A DNA stretch of 64,000 nucleotides from Agrobacterium leguminum (GCF_015704895.1 NZ_JADQWB010000003.1:310001-374000); one strand, 5' to 3'. Positions 19,750-31,808 are shown, counted from the first letter of the stretch. Translations and numbers: made by a program. The notes: generated by a model not told the origin, from the letters alone.

Positions 19750-20448
19750 ATGGGCTTTAGCGACTTTATCACATTGTTTTTTCTCGTTGCAGCGGTGCTG
19801 ATCTTCTTTCAGCTGCGCAGTGTCCTCGGTCGCCGCACGGGCAATGAGAAGCCGCCATTCGACCCCTATAGCCCGCGAGATGTGGCGAAGGGTCCTGTTG
19901 CAGACGATAACAAGGTCGTGACCCTGCCGCGGCGCAGCGAGGGTGACGACGAAAACCGTTTTGCCGAGGCGGATGCGCTTGCGCCCGTCGATACGCCGCT
20001 CAATGCGTCGTTGCGTGAGGTGATGACCAGGGACCCTTCCTTCGGGCCGAAGGAATTCCTGAACGGCGCCCGCATGGCCTATGAAATGATTGTCATGGGC
20101 TTTGCCGATGGTGATCGCAAGACGCTCAAGAACCTTCTGTCGAAGGAGGTTTTCGATGGTTTCGAGGCGGCCATTTCCGAGAGGGAAGGTCGTGGCGAGG
20201 TGGTGAAGTCCACCTTCGTGGGTATCGAGAAAGCAGATATCACCCAGGCCAGTGTGCGCGATTCCGAAGTGCAGATCACGCTGAGGATCGTCAGCCAGTT
20301 GATTTCGGCGACCTATGACAAGGATGGCAAGCTGGTGGATGGCGATCCGGATGCGGTTGCGGAGGTGGACGACATCTGGACCTTCTCGCGCGATATCCGC
20401 TCGCGCGATCCGAACTGGAAGCTGATCGCTACCGAATCCGAGCAATGA
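19750..20448 (+). CDS. Tim44-like domain protein (TimA type)
   Basis: A 232-residue membrane-anchored protein with one N-terminal hydrophobic segment (about 4-22) and a C-terminal Tim44-like fold (NGARMAYEMIVMGFADGDRK cut into EAISEREGRGEVVKSTFVG and DDIWTFSRDIRSRDPNWKLIATE). Alphaproteobacterial members are regarded as relatives of the mitochondrial import motor subunit Tim44. Their bacterial job is not well known; an association with the inner membrane is expected. Its stop overlaps the mltA start (ATGA at 20445), the first of three such overlaps in a row. Confidence 0.88.
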   Translation: MGFSDFITLFFLVAAVLIFFQLRSVLGRRTGNEKPPFDPYSPRDVAKGPVADDNKVVTLPRRSEGDDENRFAEADALAPVDTPLNASLREVMTRDPSFGPKEFLNGARMAYEMIVMGFADGDRKTLKNLLSKEVFDGFEAAISEREGRGEVVKSTFVGIEKADITQASVRDSEVQITLRIVSQLISATYDKDGKLVDGDPDAVAEVDDIWTFSRDIRSRDPNWKLIATESEQ

Positions 20449-21557
20449 CCGCGCCCTTTTCGATCGAAGAAGTTTCTTTCAGCGACCTGCCCGGATGGCG
20501 GCAAGACGATCCGGGCAAGCTTTTTCCTGCGATGGCGACCATCCTGTCGCATCTTCGGAATGCAAAACCCTACAGGACCGGCGCGCTCGGGGTCACGGCG
20601 GCGGAACTGGTCTCGCTTCTGGAAAGCGCAGAGAAAAACCAAATAAGCAGCCCGGAACAGGCGCGCCGGTTTTTTGAAACCCATTGCGTGCCTTTCAGGA
20701 TTTCTCCGGCTCAGGGAAAAAGCGGTTTCGTGACCGCCTTTTACGAACCTGAACTGGAAGTGTCGTCCGAGCCCGACGACATTTGGCGTTATCCGATTTA
20801 CCGCCGGCCGCCGGAGTTGGTGGATATCGACGACGCCAATCGGCCTGCCGGCTTCGATACGTCCTATGCTTTCGGCAGGGAGGATGAAAACGGTATTTCC
20901 TATTTTCCCGACCGCCGGGAGATCGATGAAGGGTATCTGGAGGGCAGGGGCCTTGAGCTTGCCTGGGCAAGATCGAAGGTCGACCTGTTTTTCGTTCATG
21001 TGCAGGGTGCGGCGCGTCTGGTGTTTCGCGATGGCGCGGTAAAGCGCATCACCTATGCGGCCAAGGCCGGGCATGCTTTTTCGCCGATTGGCCGTCTGCT
21101 TCTCGATCGCGGCGAACTCGATCCGAAAACCGTGTCGATGCAGACGATCCGCAAATGGCTCGCTGACCATCCGGATGAGATGGATGGGGTGCTATGGCAT
21201 AACAGGTCCTATATTTTTTTCCGGGAGGCGGATGTCGCCGATCAGGATATGGGTCCGATCGCGGCTGCGAAGGTTCCGTTGGTCGCGGGGCGAGCGCTTG
21301 CGGTGGACAGGCTCGTCCATACGTTCGGGCTTCCCTTCTTCATCCATGCGCCGTCGCTTACCCATCTCGATGACGGAAAACCTTTTGCGCGGCTGATGCT
21401 GGCGCTCGATACCGGCTCGGCCATCGTTGGCCCGGCGCGTGGCGATATTTTCACCGGCTCCGGTTTCGAAGCGGGAGAGCTGGCCGGTACGGTGCGCAAT
21501 GAGGCCGATTTTTATATACTGATACCGCAGGTGGCTGCGCAGAGGTATCGGCGATGA
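20445..21557 (+). CDS. mltA: Membrane-bound lytic murein transglycosylase A-like protein
   Basis: MltA enzymes cut the MurNAc-GlcNAc bond of peptidoglycan and leave 1,6-anhydro ends. The 370 residues include SGFVTAFYEPELEVS, PIYRRPPEL and WARSKVDLFFVHVQGAARLV, then the C-terminal 3D domain with LMLALDTGSAIVGPARGDIFTG, where the three catalytic-type aspartates lie. The N-terminus (MTAPFSIEEVSFSDLPGW) shows no signal peptide or lipobox cysteine, which is odd for a periplasmic enzyme. The start overlaps the Tim44-like gene, so a longer N-terminus is not obvious. Confidence 0.92.
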   Translation: MTAPFSIEEVSFSDLPGWRQDDPGKLFPAMATILSHLRNAKPYRTGALGVTAAELVSLLESAEKNQISSPEQARRFFETHCVPFRISPAQGKSGFVTAFYEPELEVSSEPDDIWRYPIYRRPPELVDIDDANRPAGFDTSYAFGREDENGISYFPDRREIDEGYLEGRGLELAWARSKVDLFFVHVQGAARLVFRDGAVKRITYAAKAGHAFSPIGRLLLDRGELDPKTVSMQTIRKWLADHPDEMDGVLWHNRSYIFFREADVADQDMGPIAAAKVPLVAGRALAVDRLVHTFGLPFFIHAPSLTHLDDGKPFARLMLALDTGSAIVGPARGDIFTGSGFEAGELAGTVRNEADFYILIPQVAAQRYRR

Positions 21558-22123
21558 AGAGCAGTCGCAAGCTCGGCAAGGAAGAGCGCATTCTGTGGGG
21601 AAAGGTCGCAAAAACCACGCGGCCGATCTCCGGCAGGCTGGAAGACCTGCTGGCCTTCGACGACATAGAGGAACCTCCGGTGGAACCCGATGTTCCGCAG
21701 ACCGGCAAAGGCGCTTTTCCGCGCATGCTTGCGGAGCCGGCCGAGCCGTCGCCACCCGCTCCGGACAAGAAGCCGAAGATTCATCAGCCGATGGAAAAAC
21801 CGGTCAAACGCAAGCTCACCCGTGGCCGGTTGCCGCTCGAAGGGCGGATCGATCTGCACGGCATGTTCCAGAGCGAAGCCCATGCGGTGCTGCTTGATTT
21901 TCTGTTGCGCGCGCATGAACGAGGTCTGAGACACGTGCTCGTCATAACGGGCAAGGGCCGTTCCATCGGCAGCGACGGAGCGTTGAAAAGGGCGGTGCCC
22001 ATGTGGTTTTCCAAGCCGGAATATCGCCACCTGATCTCATCCTATGAGGATGCATCCGCCAATCACGGCGGCGACGGCGCACTCTATGTGCGGCTGGCGC
22101 GTCGGCGGGGTGAAAAGTCATGA
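21554..22123 (+). CDS. Smr domain protein (predicted DNA/RNA nicking endonuclease)
   Basis: A 189-residue protein with a proline-rich, charged N-terminal half and a C-terminal Smr domain at about 95-185. The domain has IDLHGMFQSEAH (the LDxHG motif), VLVITGKGRS and the trailing GGDGALYVRL. Small MutS-related domains of this kind have nicking activity on DNA or RNA in studied cases. The start overlaps the mltA stop by ATGA and the end overlaps the xre start in the same way. Confidence 0.88.
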   Translation: MKSSRKLGKEERILWGKVAKTTRPISGRLEDLLAFDDIEEPPVEPDVPQTGKGAFPRMLAEPAEPSPPAPDKKPKIHQPMEKPVKRKLTRGRLPLEGRIDLHGMFQSEAHAVLLDFLLRAHERGLRHVLVITGKGRSIGSDGALKRAVPMWFSKPEYRHLISSYEDASANHGGDGALYVRLARRRGEKS

Positions 22124-22485
22124 CGCCCTTTGCGGAGGCCGTGCGGCAGCTTCGCGAGCGCAAGGGCGTGACGCAGAAGGAAATGGCCGCTGCAATCGGC
22201 GTATCGCCGGCCTATCTTTCGGCGCTGGAGCATGGCAAGCGCGGCAAGCCGAGTTTCGATCTCCTCCAGCGCATCGCCGGATATTTCAACATCATCTGGG
22301 ATGAGGCGGAGGAATTGTTCTTTCTGGCCGGCTCATCCGACCCGAAAGTGGTGATCGACACCATCGGTCTGCCGCCGCAATATACGGCTTTCGCCAACCG
22401 GCTGGCACGGGATATTCGCAAGCTGCCGCCGAGTGTGGTAGAGGAACTGTCAGCCGTGCTGCAAAAAAGCCGTTCTTGCGATTGA
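22120..22485 (+). CDS. XRE-family transcriptional regulator
   Basis: A 121-residue DNA-binding protein. The Cro/C1 helix-turn-helix is at about 8-60, with RKGVTQKEMAAAIGVSPAYL and LEHGKRGKPSFDLLQRIAGY. The C-terminal half lacks a recognised ligand domain. It ends the Tim44-like/mltA/smr operon with a 4-nt overlap and is 157 bp upstream of gyrB, so it could regulate its own operon or gyrB. Its target is unknown. Confidence 0.88.
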   Translation: MTPFAEAVRQLRERKGVTQKEMAAAIGVSPAYLSALEHGKRGKPSFDLLQRIAGYFNIIWDEAEELFFLAGSSDPKVVIDTIGLPPQYTAFANRLARDIRKLPPSVVEELSAVLQKSRSCD

Positions 22486-22576
22486 AACCCCTCTATCCCC
22501 TGCTTTATGCAGCATCCTGAAGCATGCGGCCTTTGGGATTGGGTGTAGAATTTCTATAGTCGCATGTCGGATTTGA

Positions 22577-25078
<2,502 letters not shown>

Positions 25079-25100
25079 TCCTGTGGGGTGTTTCGCGTAA

Positions 25101-25116
25101 CGATTCACGTGAAACG
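25101..25116. promoter_or_regulatory. parS-like site, three mismatches, intact core
   Basis: CGATTCACGTGAAACG keeps the TTCACGTGAAAC core but differs at positions 1, 3 and 16. It lies in the gap after gyrB, outside any gene. Confidence 0.65.
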
Positions 25117-25126
25117 AAAATTTAAC

Positions 25127-25164
25127 AAAAGGCCCGGCGGTCAATTTCCGCCGGGCCTTTTTGT
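25127..25164. terminator. Bidirectional terminator between gyrB and the nitroreductase
   Basis: A 14-bp stem, AAAAGGCCCGGCGG / CCGCCGGGCCTTTT, with a seven-base loop, flanked by A-rich and T-rich tracts. It is usable by both convergent genes. Confidence 0.9.
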
Positions 25165-25183
25165 TTTGCCGGATGAGCGGAAA

Positions 25184-25786
25184 TCAGTCGGATTTGCCGG
25201 TGAAGCGCCCTTCGAAGGCCACATCCGAAAGGGGCAGACGCTTGCTCGGCACTTCCCGCTCCGCCAGATCCTCAGGGAGAACGGACTTGTCGGTCAGCGT
25301 GCCGATGGCGACCCCGGCCTCCACCTTGTAGCCTTCCGGGATGTTCAGTTTTTCAACGATCTTGTCTTTCCATATGCCAGCCATGCCATGGGCGTGGTAA
25401 CCGAGCAGGTGAGCCTGCATGGCAAGCGAAAACCAGGCAGCGCCGGCATCGAAGGAATGGGTCGCGGATGGTTTTTTCTCACCGTCGCGCGAAATGTTGT
25501 AGTCGCGGGAAATGACAAACAGCAGCACGGAGGCGTTTTTTGCCCAGCGCTGGTTTCCCTCCATCAGCAGTTCCACGAAGAGCGGCCAGTCTTCGCTATC
25601 CTTGTGCGCATAGACAAAACGCCATGGTTGATAGTTGGAGGCAGACGGCGCCCAATGCGCGGCATCCAGAATTGTCATCAGATGCTCTTGCGGCATGGCG
25701 TGGCCATCGAAGGCGCGCGGAGACCAGCGATCGAGGAAGAGGGGATCGACGGGATATTCGGATTGCCGGGAATTGCTGTTCGTCAC
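25184..25786 (-). CDS. Nitroreductase family protein
   Basis: A 200-residue FMN-dependent oxidoreductase of the nitroreductase fold. It shows the N-terminal FLDRWSPRAFDG (the RRSxRxF-type FMN contact) and AAHWAPSASNYQPWRFVYA. The C-terminal GVAIGTLTDKSVLPEDLAEREVPSKR follows the family end pattern. The natural substrate cannot be read from sequence. The start is GTG at 25786. It is divergent from the FAH-family gene with about 128 bp between them. This gap contains two ATGCAT repeats near 25864-25885 that might be an operator. Confidence 0.88.
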   Translation of the reverse strand: MTNSNSRQSEYPVDPLFLDRWSPRAFDGHAMPQEHLMTILDAAHWAPSASNYQPWRFVYAHKDSEDWPLFVELLMEGNQRWAKNASVLLFVISRDYNISRDGEKKPSATHSFDAGAAWFSLAMQAHLLGYHAHGMAGIWKDKIVEKLNIPEGYKVEAGVAIGTLTDKSVLPEDLAEREVPSKRLPLSDVAFEGRFTGKSD

Positions 25787-25914
25787 GAGCCATGTCCTTT
25801 TGATTGACGGGAAGGAAAAGGTATTTTTCGAAACTTGGCGCAGTCAAGGGGTGACAAGTATGAATGCATCGTTCATATATGCATCACCTTGTCTGACAAC
25901 CGGGAGAGAGTTCC

Positions 25915-26757
25915 ATGAAATTGATGCGTGTCGGCCAGCCCGGCCAGGAAAAACCTGCAATCCTCGATGCGGAAGGAAAAGTCCGCGATCTGTCCGCCCA
26001 TGTCAAAGACATTGGCGGCGAAGCCATTTCTCCCGAGGGCCTCAAGAAGATCGCCGCGATCGACCTCGGCACACTTCCGGTGCTGAACGAAGAGCGCATC
26101 GGCGCCTGCGTTGCCGGAACGGGAAAATTCATCTGCATCGGTCTCAACTTCTCCGACCATGCTGCCGAAACGGGTGCCACCGTACCGCCGGAACCGGTCA
26201 TTTTCATGAAGGCGACCTCGGCCATCGTCGGTCCGAATGACAACGTCACCATTCCGCGCGGTTCTGAAAAGACCGACTGGGAAGTCGAGCTCGGCGTCGT
26301 CATCGGCAAGACCGCCAAATATGTCTCGGAAGCCGATGCTCTCGACTATGTCGCCGGTTATTGCGTTTCGCACGATGTGTCCGAACGCGCGTTTCAGACG
26401 GAGCGTGCCGGGCAGTGGACCAAGGGCAAGTCCTGCGACACCTTTGGCCCCATCGGCCCCTGGCTGGTGACGAAGGATGAAATCGCCGATCCGCAGAACC
26501 TCGGCATGTGGCTGAAGGTCAACGGCCAGACGATGCAGGACGGCTCCAGCAAGACCATGGTGTATGGCGTCGCCCACGTTGTCTCCTATCTCAGCCAGTT
26601 CATGTCGCTGCATCCCGGCGATGTCATTTCCACCGGCACCCCGCCCGGTGTCGGCATGGGCATGAAGCCGCCGCGTTACCTGAAGGCTGGCGATGTCGTG
26701 GAACTCGGCATTGAGGGCCTCGGTTCCCAGAAGCAGACTTTCGTCGCCGATATCTGA
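25915..26757 (+). CDS. Fumarylacetoacetate hydrolase family protein
   Basis: A 280-residue FAH-superfamily enzyme, metal-dependent and acting on C-C bonds of beta-diketo acids or related decarboxylations. FICIGLNFSDHAAETG, PVIFMKATSAIVG and the acidic metal ligands of DWEVELGVVIGK are visible. Further family motifs are SHDVSERAFQ and STGTPPGVGMGMKPPRYLK. It resembles the ureidoglycolate lyase/2-keto-4-pentenoate hydratase-like branch, but the substrate is open. ATG 25915 is preceded by GGGAGAGAG. Confidence 0.9.
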   Translation: MKLMRVGQPGQEKPAILDAEGKVRDLSAHVKDIGGEAISPEGLKKIAAIDLGTLPVLNEERIGACVAGTGKFICIGLNFSDHAAETGATVPPEPVIFMKATSAIVGPNDNVTIPRGSEKTDWEVELGVVIGKTAKYVSEADALDYVAGYCVSHDVSERAFQTERAGQWTKGKSCDTFGPIGPWLVTKDEIADPQNLGMWLKVNGQTMQDGSSKTMVYGVAHVVSYLSQFMSLHPGDVISTGTPPGVGMGMKPPRYLKAGDVVELGIEGLGSQKQTFVADI

Positions 26758-26881
26758 TCGCCACGGCGTTCAACGGAAAGTGAGGCGCTGGCGGGAAACC
26801 GCCGGCGCCTTCGATTTTGTGCACCTGCGAAAAGCTGCTATGGTTGAAAAAAAGAGCGTGATCGCGAGGGAGGCGTCATCA

Positions 26882-28114
26882 GTGTTCTACCACCTCTATG
26901 AAATGAACCATGCGGCCATGGCGCCGCTGCGCGCCGGTGCCGACATGATGCGCCAGGCTTGCAACAATCCGCTCAACCCGCTTTCCAGCACGGCTTTCGG
27001 AAGAAGCCTAGACGCCGGTTTTGAGGTCTTTGAGCGAATGACGCGCCGTTACGCAAAACCGGAATTCGCTCTCGGCAGTACGATTGTCGATGGCCAGACC
27101 GTCAATGTTGTCGAAGAGACCGTCTGGTCGCGCCCGTTCTGCAATTTGCTTCATTTCAAGAAAGAACTCGATCCAGCCCGCCAGCCCGATCCGAAGGTGC
27201 TGCTGGTGGCGCCGATGTCCGGCCACTATGCCACCCTGTTACGGGGGACGGTGGAGGCCCTTCTGCCTTCGGCGGATATCTACATCACCGATTGGGCCGA
27301 TGCCCGCACGGTGCCGGTGAGCGAGGGCACCTTCGATCTCGACGATTACATCAGCTATGTCATCGAGATGCTGCGCGTGATCGGGCCGGGGGCGCATGTG
27401 GTTGCCGTCTGTCAGCCGTCCGTGCCGGTGCTGGCCGCCGTCTCGTTAATGGAGGCGGATGGGGATAAATTCGCGCCGGCATCCATGACGCTGATGGGCG
27501 GTCCGATCGACACCCGCATCAATCCCACAGCCGTCAATGATCTTGCCAAGGCGAAACCCATTGAATGGTTCCGCGACAATGTCGTCATGCAGGTGCCGTG
27601 GCCCCAGCCCGCTTTTGGCCGCAATGTCTATCCCGGCTTCCTGCAGCTGTCCGGCTTCATGTCGATGAACCTCGACAAGCACATGACGGCGCATAAGGAT
27701 TTTTACCTCAACCTCGTCAAGAATGACGGCGATTCCGCTGAAAAGCACCGCGAATTTTACGATGAATATCTGGCCGTCATGGATCTGACGGCGGAGTTCT
27801 ATCTGCAGACGGTGGAAACGGTCTTTATCGACCACGCGCTTCCGAAGGGGAACATGCTGCACCGGGGCAGGGCGGTCGATCCTGCGGCCATTCGCAAAGT
27901 CGCATTGTTTACGGTGGAAGGCGAGAACGACGATATTTCCGGCGTTGGCCAGACAAAGGCGGCCCATGATCTCTGCCGGAACATCCCTGAAGACAAACGC
28001 GCCCATTACATGCAGCCGGATGTCGGGCACTACGGCGTCTTCAACGGTTCGCGCTTCCGCAAGGAAATCGTGCCGCGCATGCTGGATTTTATCCGTAAAC
28101 ACCAGACAGCTTAA
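26882..28114 (+). CDS. phaZ: Intracellular polyhydroxybutyrate depolymerase
   Basis: Mobilises stored PHB granules to 3-hydroxybutyrate. The 410 residues begin MFYHLYEMNHAAMAPLRAGA, as in this family. The nucleophile elbow is VVAVCQPSVPV with Cys177 in place of the lipase serine, a known mark of intracellular PhaZ enzymes. The C-terminal VGHYGVFNGSRFRKE carries the catalytic histidine. GTG 26882 is chosen because GAGGGAGG lies 9-16 bases upstream and the family starts with FYHLYE; ATG 26840 would add 14 residues. No signal peptide, consistent with granule attack in the cytoplasm. Confidence 0.92.
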   Translation: MFYHLYEMNHAAMAPLRAGADMMRQACNNPLNPLSSTAFGRSLDAGFEVFERMTRRYAKPEFALGSTIVDGQTVNVVEETVWSRPFCNLLHFKKELDPARQPDPKVLLVAPMSGHYATLLRGTVEALLPSADIYITDWADARTVPVSEGTFDLDDYISYVIEMLRVIGPGAHVVAVCQPSVPVLAAVSLMEADGDKFAPASMTLMGGPIDTRINPTAVNDLAKAKPIEWFRDNVVMQVPWPQPAFGRNVYPGFLQLSGFMSMNLDKHMTAHKDFYLNLVKNDGDSAEKHREFYDEYLAVMDLTAEFYLQTVETVFIDHALPKGNMLHRGRAVDPAAIRKVALFTVEGENDDISGVGQTKAAHDLCRNIPEDKRAHYMQPDVGHYGVFNGSRFRKEIVPRMLDFIRKHQTA

Positions 28115-28182
28115 GGGCAGACGGCGGGCCATGCCGCGCATTTGCATGGCCAACCGACGGACGAATCGGTTATGAAGAGTTC

Positions 28183-28950
28183 ATGTTTTCGCTCCTCAGA
28201 AAATCTCTGAAATCACCGGCCCCAAAGAAGGCGCTGCCCAGCCAGCGCACCGTTGCGGTGGCGGGCAGGCAGGTGCCGATCACGGTCAGGGAGAATCCGC
28301 GCGCCACGCGCATTACCCTGCGCATCGAACCGGGCGGCAGGGCACTGAAACTGACGATCCCGATGGGCCTGCATCACCGCCAAGTGGATGATTTTCTCGA
28401 GAGGCATCAGGGCTGGCTGGAAGGCAAGCTTGTGAAATTCAGCGCCGACGACGGTTTGCGTCCGGGTGCGACCATCGATATTCGTGGCACAGCCCACCGC
28501 ATTGACCATACTGGCAGCCTGCGAGGGCTGACACATGTCGTGAAAGACGACGATGGGGTGGCCGTTCTGAAGGTCAGCGGCGCGCCGGAACATTTGAGAC
28601 GACGGATAGCGACATTTCTGAAAAAGGAAGCGAAGGCGGATCTGGAACGGCTTGTGGCTGTTCATGCACGCACCGCCGGCCGGCCGGTGCGCTCCATCAG
28701 CATGAAGGATACGCGCAGCCGCTGGGGCTCCTGTTCCCATGATGGCAATCTGAGCTTTTCCTGGCGCATCGTCATGGCTCCGGAAAAGGTCATCGATTAT
28801 CTCGCCGCCCACGAGGTTGCGCATCTCAAGGAAATGAACCACGGACCGAAATTCTGGGCTTTGTGCGAAAAACTGTGCCCGCATACCAATGAGGCCAAGG
28901 ACTGGCTGAAACGCCACGGTTCCAAACTTCACGCTATCGATTTCGATTGA
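28183..28950 (+). CDS. YgjP/SprT-like M48-related metallopeptidase (DUF45)
   Basis: A 255-residue predicted zinc metallopeptidase. The gluzincin motif HEVAHLKEMNH covers 210-220, giving His210, Glu211 and His214, with His220 following. Upstream lies the DTRSRWGSCS signature (176-185) of the YgjP group. The N-terminal half forms a beta-rich DUF45 domain. In E. coli and elsewhere the function is not settled. It is 68 bp after phaZ and 102 bp before trpF, on the same strand, but no functional link to either is evident. Confidence 0.88.
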   Translation: MFSLLRKSLKSPAPKKALPSQRTVAVAGRQVPITVRENPRATRITLRIEPGGRALKLTIPMGLHHRQVDDFLERHQGWLEGKLVKFSADDGLRPGATIDIRGTAHRIDHTGSLRGLTHVVKDDDGVAVLKVSGAPEHLRRRIATFLKKEAKADLERLVAVHARTAGRPVRSISMKDTRSRWGSCSHDGNLSFSWRIVMAPEKVIDYLAAHEVAHLKEMNHGPKFWALCEKLCPHTNEAKDWLKRHGSKLHAIDFD

Positions 28951-28974
28951 AGCCTGTGGCGCGGATCGCCATCT

Positions 28975-28990
28975 GGATTCACGTGAAACA
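28975..28990. promoter_or_regulatory. parS-like site, two mismatches
   Basis: GGATTCACGTGAAACA keeps the core and the right half; positions 1 and 3 differ. It lies in the gap upstream of trpF, 14.2 kb right of oriC. Confidence 0.72.
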
Positions 28991-29052
28991 TTCCATCGGG
29001 AATGGATGCGATTTGGCTCGACTCTTGTCGCATTTCATGTCAGGTCGCGGGT

Positions 29053-29715
29053 ATGAAACCGGATATCAAGATTTGCGGATTGAAGACACCGGAAGCGCTG
29101 GAGCGCGCCGTCAGGCGTGGTGCGTCCCATGTCGGTTTTATTTTCTTTGAAAAAAGCCCGCGCAACATCGAGCCCGATATTGCCGGCAGGCTGGCGGAAG
29201 CCGCCCGCGCCGCCGCCAAGGTGGTTGCCGTTACCGTCAATGCCGATAATGATTATCTCGATGAAATCGTCGATCTCGTCAAACCTGACATCCTGCAGCT
29301 GCATGGCAGCGAAAGCCCGGAGCGGCTGCTGAACATCAAGGCACTTTATGGCCTGCCTGTCATGAAGGCGATTTCCATTCGCGATGCCGCTGATCTTGCC
29401 AAAATCGACCCGTATATTGGAATAGCCGACCGTTTTCTGCTGGATGCCAAGGCGCCCGCCGGTTCCGAGCTTCCGGGCGGCAACGGCGTCTCCTTCGACT
29501 GGACCATCCTGCGATCACTTGACGGAAGTGTGGATTACATGCTTTCCGGGGGATTGAACAAGGACAATGTCGCCGAGGCGCTGGCGGAGACCAAGGCAAG
29601 CGGACTAGATTTATCGTCCGGTGTGGAAAGCGCGCCGGGCGTCAAGGATTTGTCCATGATCGACGCATTTTTCGATGTGGTGAATGATTGGTCGAAAGGC
29701 CCAAAGGGAGCTTGA
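29053..29715 (+). CDS. trpF: Phosphoribosylanthranilate isomerase TrpF
   Basis: Amadori rearrangement of phosphoribosylanthranilate in tryptophan synthesis. The 220 residues form a TIM barrel with the N-terminal [11 protein letters not shown] (general-base cysteine), [26 protein letters not shown] and [13 protein letters not shown] (phosphate-binding loop). ATG 29053 gives MKPDIKICG; an in-frame ATG at 29002 would run toward the parS-like site and adds no family sequence. It is the first gene of trpF-trpB-trpA-accD-folC; trpE/G/D/C are not in the window, as usual for rhizobia. Confidence 0.96.
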   Translation: MKPDIKICGLKTPEALERAVRRGASHVGFIFFEKSPRNIEPDIAGRLAEAARAAAKVVAVTVNADNDYLDEIVDLVKPDILQLHGSESPERLLNIKALYGLPVMKAISIRDAADLAKIDPYIGIADRFLLDAKAPAGSELPGGNGVSFDWTILRSLDGSVDYMLSGGLNKDNVAEALAETKASGLDLSSGVESAPGVKDLSMIDAFFDVVNDWSKGPKGA

Positions 29716-29716
29716 A

Positions 29717-30937
29717 GTGAACGACGCGCCAACACCCAATTCTTTTCGCGCTGGTCCCGATGAGGACGGCCGTTTCGGCATTTACGGAGGTCGCTTCGTT
29801 GCCGAAACGCTGATGCCGCTCATTCTGGATTTGCAGGTGGAATGGGACAAGGCCAAGACTGACCCCGCGTTTCAGGCGGAACTCAAGCATCTCGGCGCGC
29901 ACTATACCGGTCGTCCGAGCCCGCTTTATTTTGCGGAACGCCTGACGGCGGAACTTGGCGGCGCGAAGATCTATTTCAAGCGCGAAGAGCTGAACCATAC
30001 CGGCTCGCACAAGATCAACAATTGCCTTGGCCAGATCCTGCTTGCCAAGCGCATGGGCAAGACCCGCATCATCGCCGAAACCGGCGCCGGCCAGCACGGC
30101 GTTGCCTCGGCAACCGTCGCTGCACGCTTTGGCCTGCCCTGCGTCGTTTATATGGGCGCGACGGACGTTGCCCGTCAGGCGCCGAATGTGTTCCGCATGA
30201 AGCTCCTTGGCGCTGAAGTGAAGCCGGTGACGGCCGGCCACGGCACCCTGAAGGACGCCATGAACGAGGCTCTGCGCGACTGGGTCACCAATGTCGAGGA
30301 TACCTATTATCTGATCGGCACTGCGGCCGGCCCGCATCCCTATCCGGAAATGGTCCGCGATTTCCAGGCCGTTATCGGCGAGGAAGCCAAGGCGCAGATG
30401 CTGGAGGCGGAAGGCCGCCTGCCGGATCTGGTCGTCGCGGCTGTCGGCGGTGGTTCGAATGCCATCGGCATCTTCCATCCTTTCCTCGATGACAAGAATG
30501 TCCGTATCGTCGGTGTCGAAGCCGGTGGCAAGGGTCTTTCGGGCGACGAGCATTGCGCTTCCATCACCGCCGGTTCGCCGGGCGTGCTGCATGGCAACCG
30601 CACCTATCTGCTTCAGGATGAGGACGGTCAGATCAAGGAAGGCCATTCCATCTCCGCGGGCCTCGATTATCCCGGTATCGGCCCTGAACACTCCTGGCTG
30701 AACGATATCGGCCGCGTGGAATATGTGCCGATCATGGACCATGAGGCGCTGGACGCCTTCCAGATGCTGACCCGCCTTGAAGGCATCATTCCGGCTCTGG
30801 AGCCGAGCCATGCCCTGGCGGAAGTCATCAAGCGCGCACCGAAGATGGGCAAGGATGAAATCATCCTGATGAACCTCTCCGGCCGTGGCGACAAGGATGT
30901 CCACACCGTCAGCAAGTTCCTTGGAATGGATGTATAA
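29717..30937 (+). CDS. trpB: Tryptophan synthase beta chain TrpB
   Basis: PLP enzyme that joins indole and serine. The 406 residues contain [10 protein letters not shown] with the PLP lysine at 99, the GAGQHGVA loop, and [13 protein letters not shown] for phosphate binding. GTG 29717 begins one base after the trpF stop and has AAAGGGAG upstream; the in-frame ATG at 29684 lies inside trpF. Channels indole from TrpA, which follows by four bases. Confidence 0.97.
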   Translation: MNDAPTPNSFRAGPDEDGRFGIYGGRFVAETLMPLILDLQVEWDKAKTDPAFQAELKHLGAHYTGRPSPLYFAERLTAELGGAKIYFKREELNHTGSHKINNCLGQILLAKRMGKTRIIAETGAGQHGVASATVAARFGLPCVVYMGATDVARQAPNVFRMKLLGAEVKPVTAGHGTLKDAMNEALRDWVTNVEDTYYLIGTAAGPHPYPEMVRDFQAVIGEEAKAQMLEAEGRLPDLVVAAVGGGSNAIGIFHPFLDDKNVRIVGVEAGGKGLSGDEHCASITAGSPGVLHGNRTYLLQDEDGQIKEGHSISAGLDYPGIGPEHSWLNDIGRVEYVPIMDHEALDAFQMLTRLEGIIPALEPSHALAEVIKRAPKMGKDEIILMNLSGRGDKDVHTVSKFLGMDV

Positions 30938-30941
30938 GATC

Positions 30942-31781
30942 ATGACTGCACGTATGGACAAGCGCTTTGCCGATCTGCGCGCTGAAAATCGCCCGGCCCT
31001 GATTACCTATTTCATGGGCGGCGACCCGGATTTCGAAACCTCGCTCGGCATCATGAAGGCCCTGCCGGAAGCCGGTGCCGACGTCATCGAACTCGGCATG
31101 CCCTTTTCCGACCCGATGGCGGATGGTCCGGCCATTCAGCTGGCCGGTCAGCGCGCGCTGAAAGGCGGCCAGACGCTGAAAACCACGCTCGATCTCGCCC
31201 GCGAGTTTCGCAAGCAAGACGATGCAACGCCGATCGTGATGATGGGCTATTACAATCCGATCTATATCTACGGCGTCGAAAAGTTTCTGGACGACGCAAT
31301 CGCGGCCGGCATCGATGGCCTGATCGTTGTCGATCTGCCGCCGGAAATGGACGATGAACTCTGCATCCCCGCACTTGCGCGCGGCATCAACTTCATCCGT
31401 CTGGCGACGCCAACGACAGATGGTAAGCGCCTGCCTGCCGTCCTTAAAAATACCTCAGGTTTCGTCTATTACGTCTCGATGAACGGTATCACCGGTTCAG
31501 CACTTCCCGATCCGTCGTTGATCTCGGGCGCTGTCGGTCGTATCAAGGCGCATACGGAACTGCCGGTCTGTGTCGGTTTCGGTGTCAAAACGGCCGATCA
31601 TGCAAAAGCGATCGGTGCCGTTGCGGATGGCGTTGTGGTCGGTTCGGCCATCGTCAACCAGATTGCGGGCAGCCTGACCAAAGACGGGCAGGCGACCGCC
31701 GATACCGTGCCGGCCGTTACGACGCTGGTAAAAGGACTTTCAACGGGCGTGCGTGCATCGCGCCTTGCCGCTGCGGAATAA
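30942..31781 (+). CDS. trpA: Tryptophan synthase alpha chain TrpA
   Basis: Cleaves indole-3-glycerol phosphate to indole, which passes to TrpB. The 279-residue barrel has [11 protein letters not shown] and [16 protein letters not shown] with catalytic Glu50 and Asp61. [11 protein letters not shown] and [11 protein letters not shown] bind phosphate. ATG 30942 is four bases after the trpB stop. accD starts 27 bp downstream. Confidence 0.97.
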   Translation: MTARMDKRFADLRAENRPALITYFMGGDPDFETSLGIMKALPEAGADVIELGMPFSDPMADGPAIQLAGQRALKGGQTLKTTLDLAREFRKQDDATPIVMMGYYNPIYIYGVEKFLDDAIAAGIDGLIVVDLPPEMDDELCIPALARGINFIRLATPTTDGKRLPAVLKNTSGFVYYVSMNGITGSALPDPSLISGAVGRIKAHTELPVCVGFGVKTADHAKAIGAVADGVVVGSAIVNQIAGSLTKDGQATADTVPAVTTLVKGLSTGVRASRLAAAE

Positions 31782-31808
31782 GCGCGCGGCCCAGTCAGGA
31801 GTAGACAG

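Noticed and set aside
22120-22485. XRE gene as antitoxin of a toxin-antitoxin pair
   Set aside because: The neighbours are smr and gyrB; no small toxin-like frame is adjacent.
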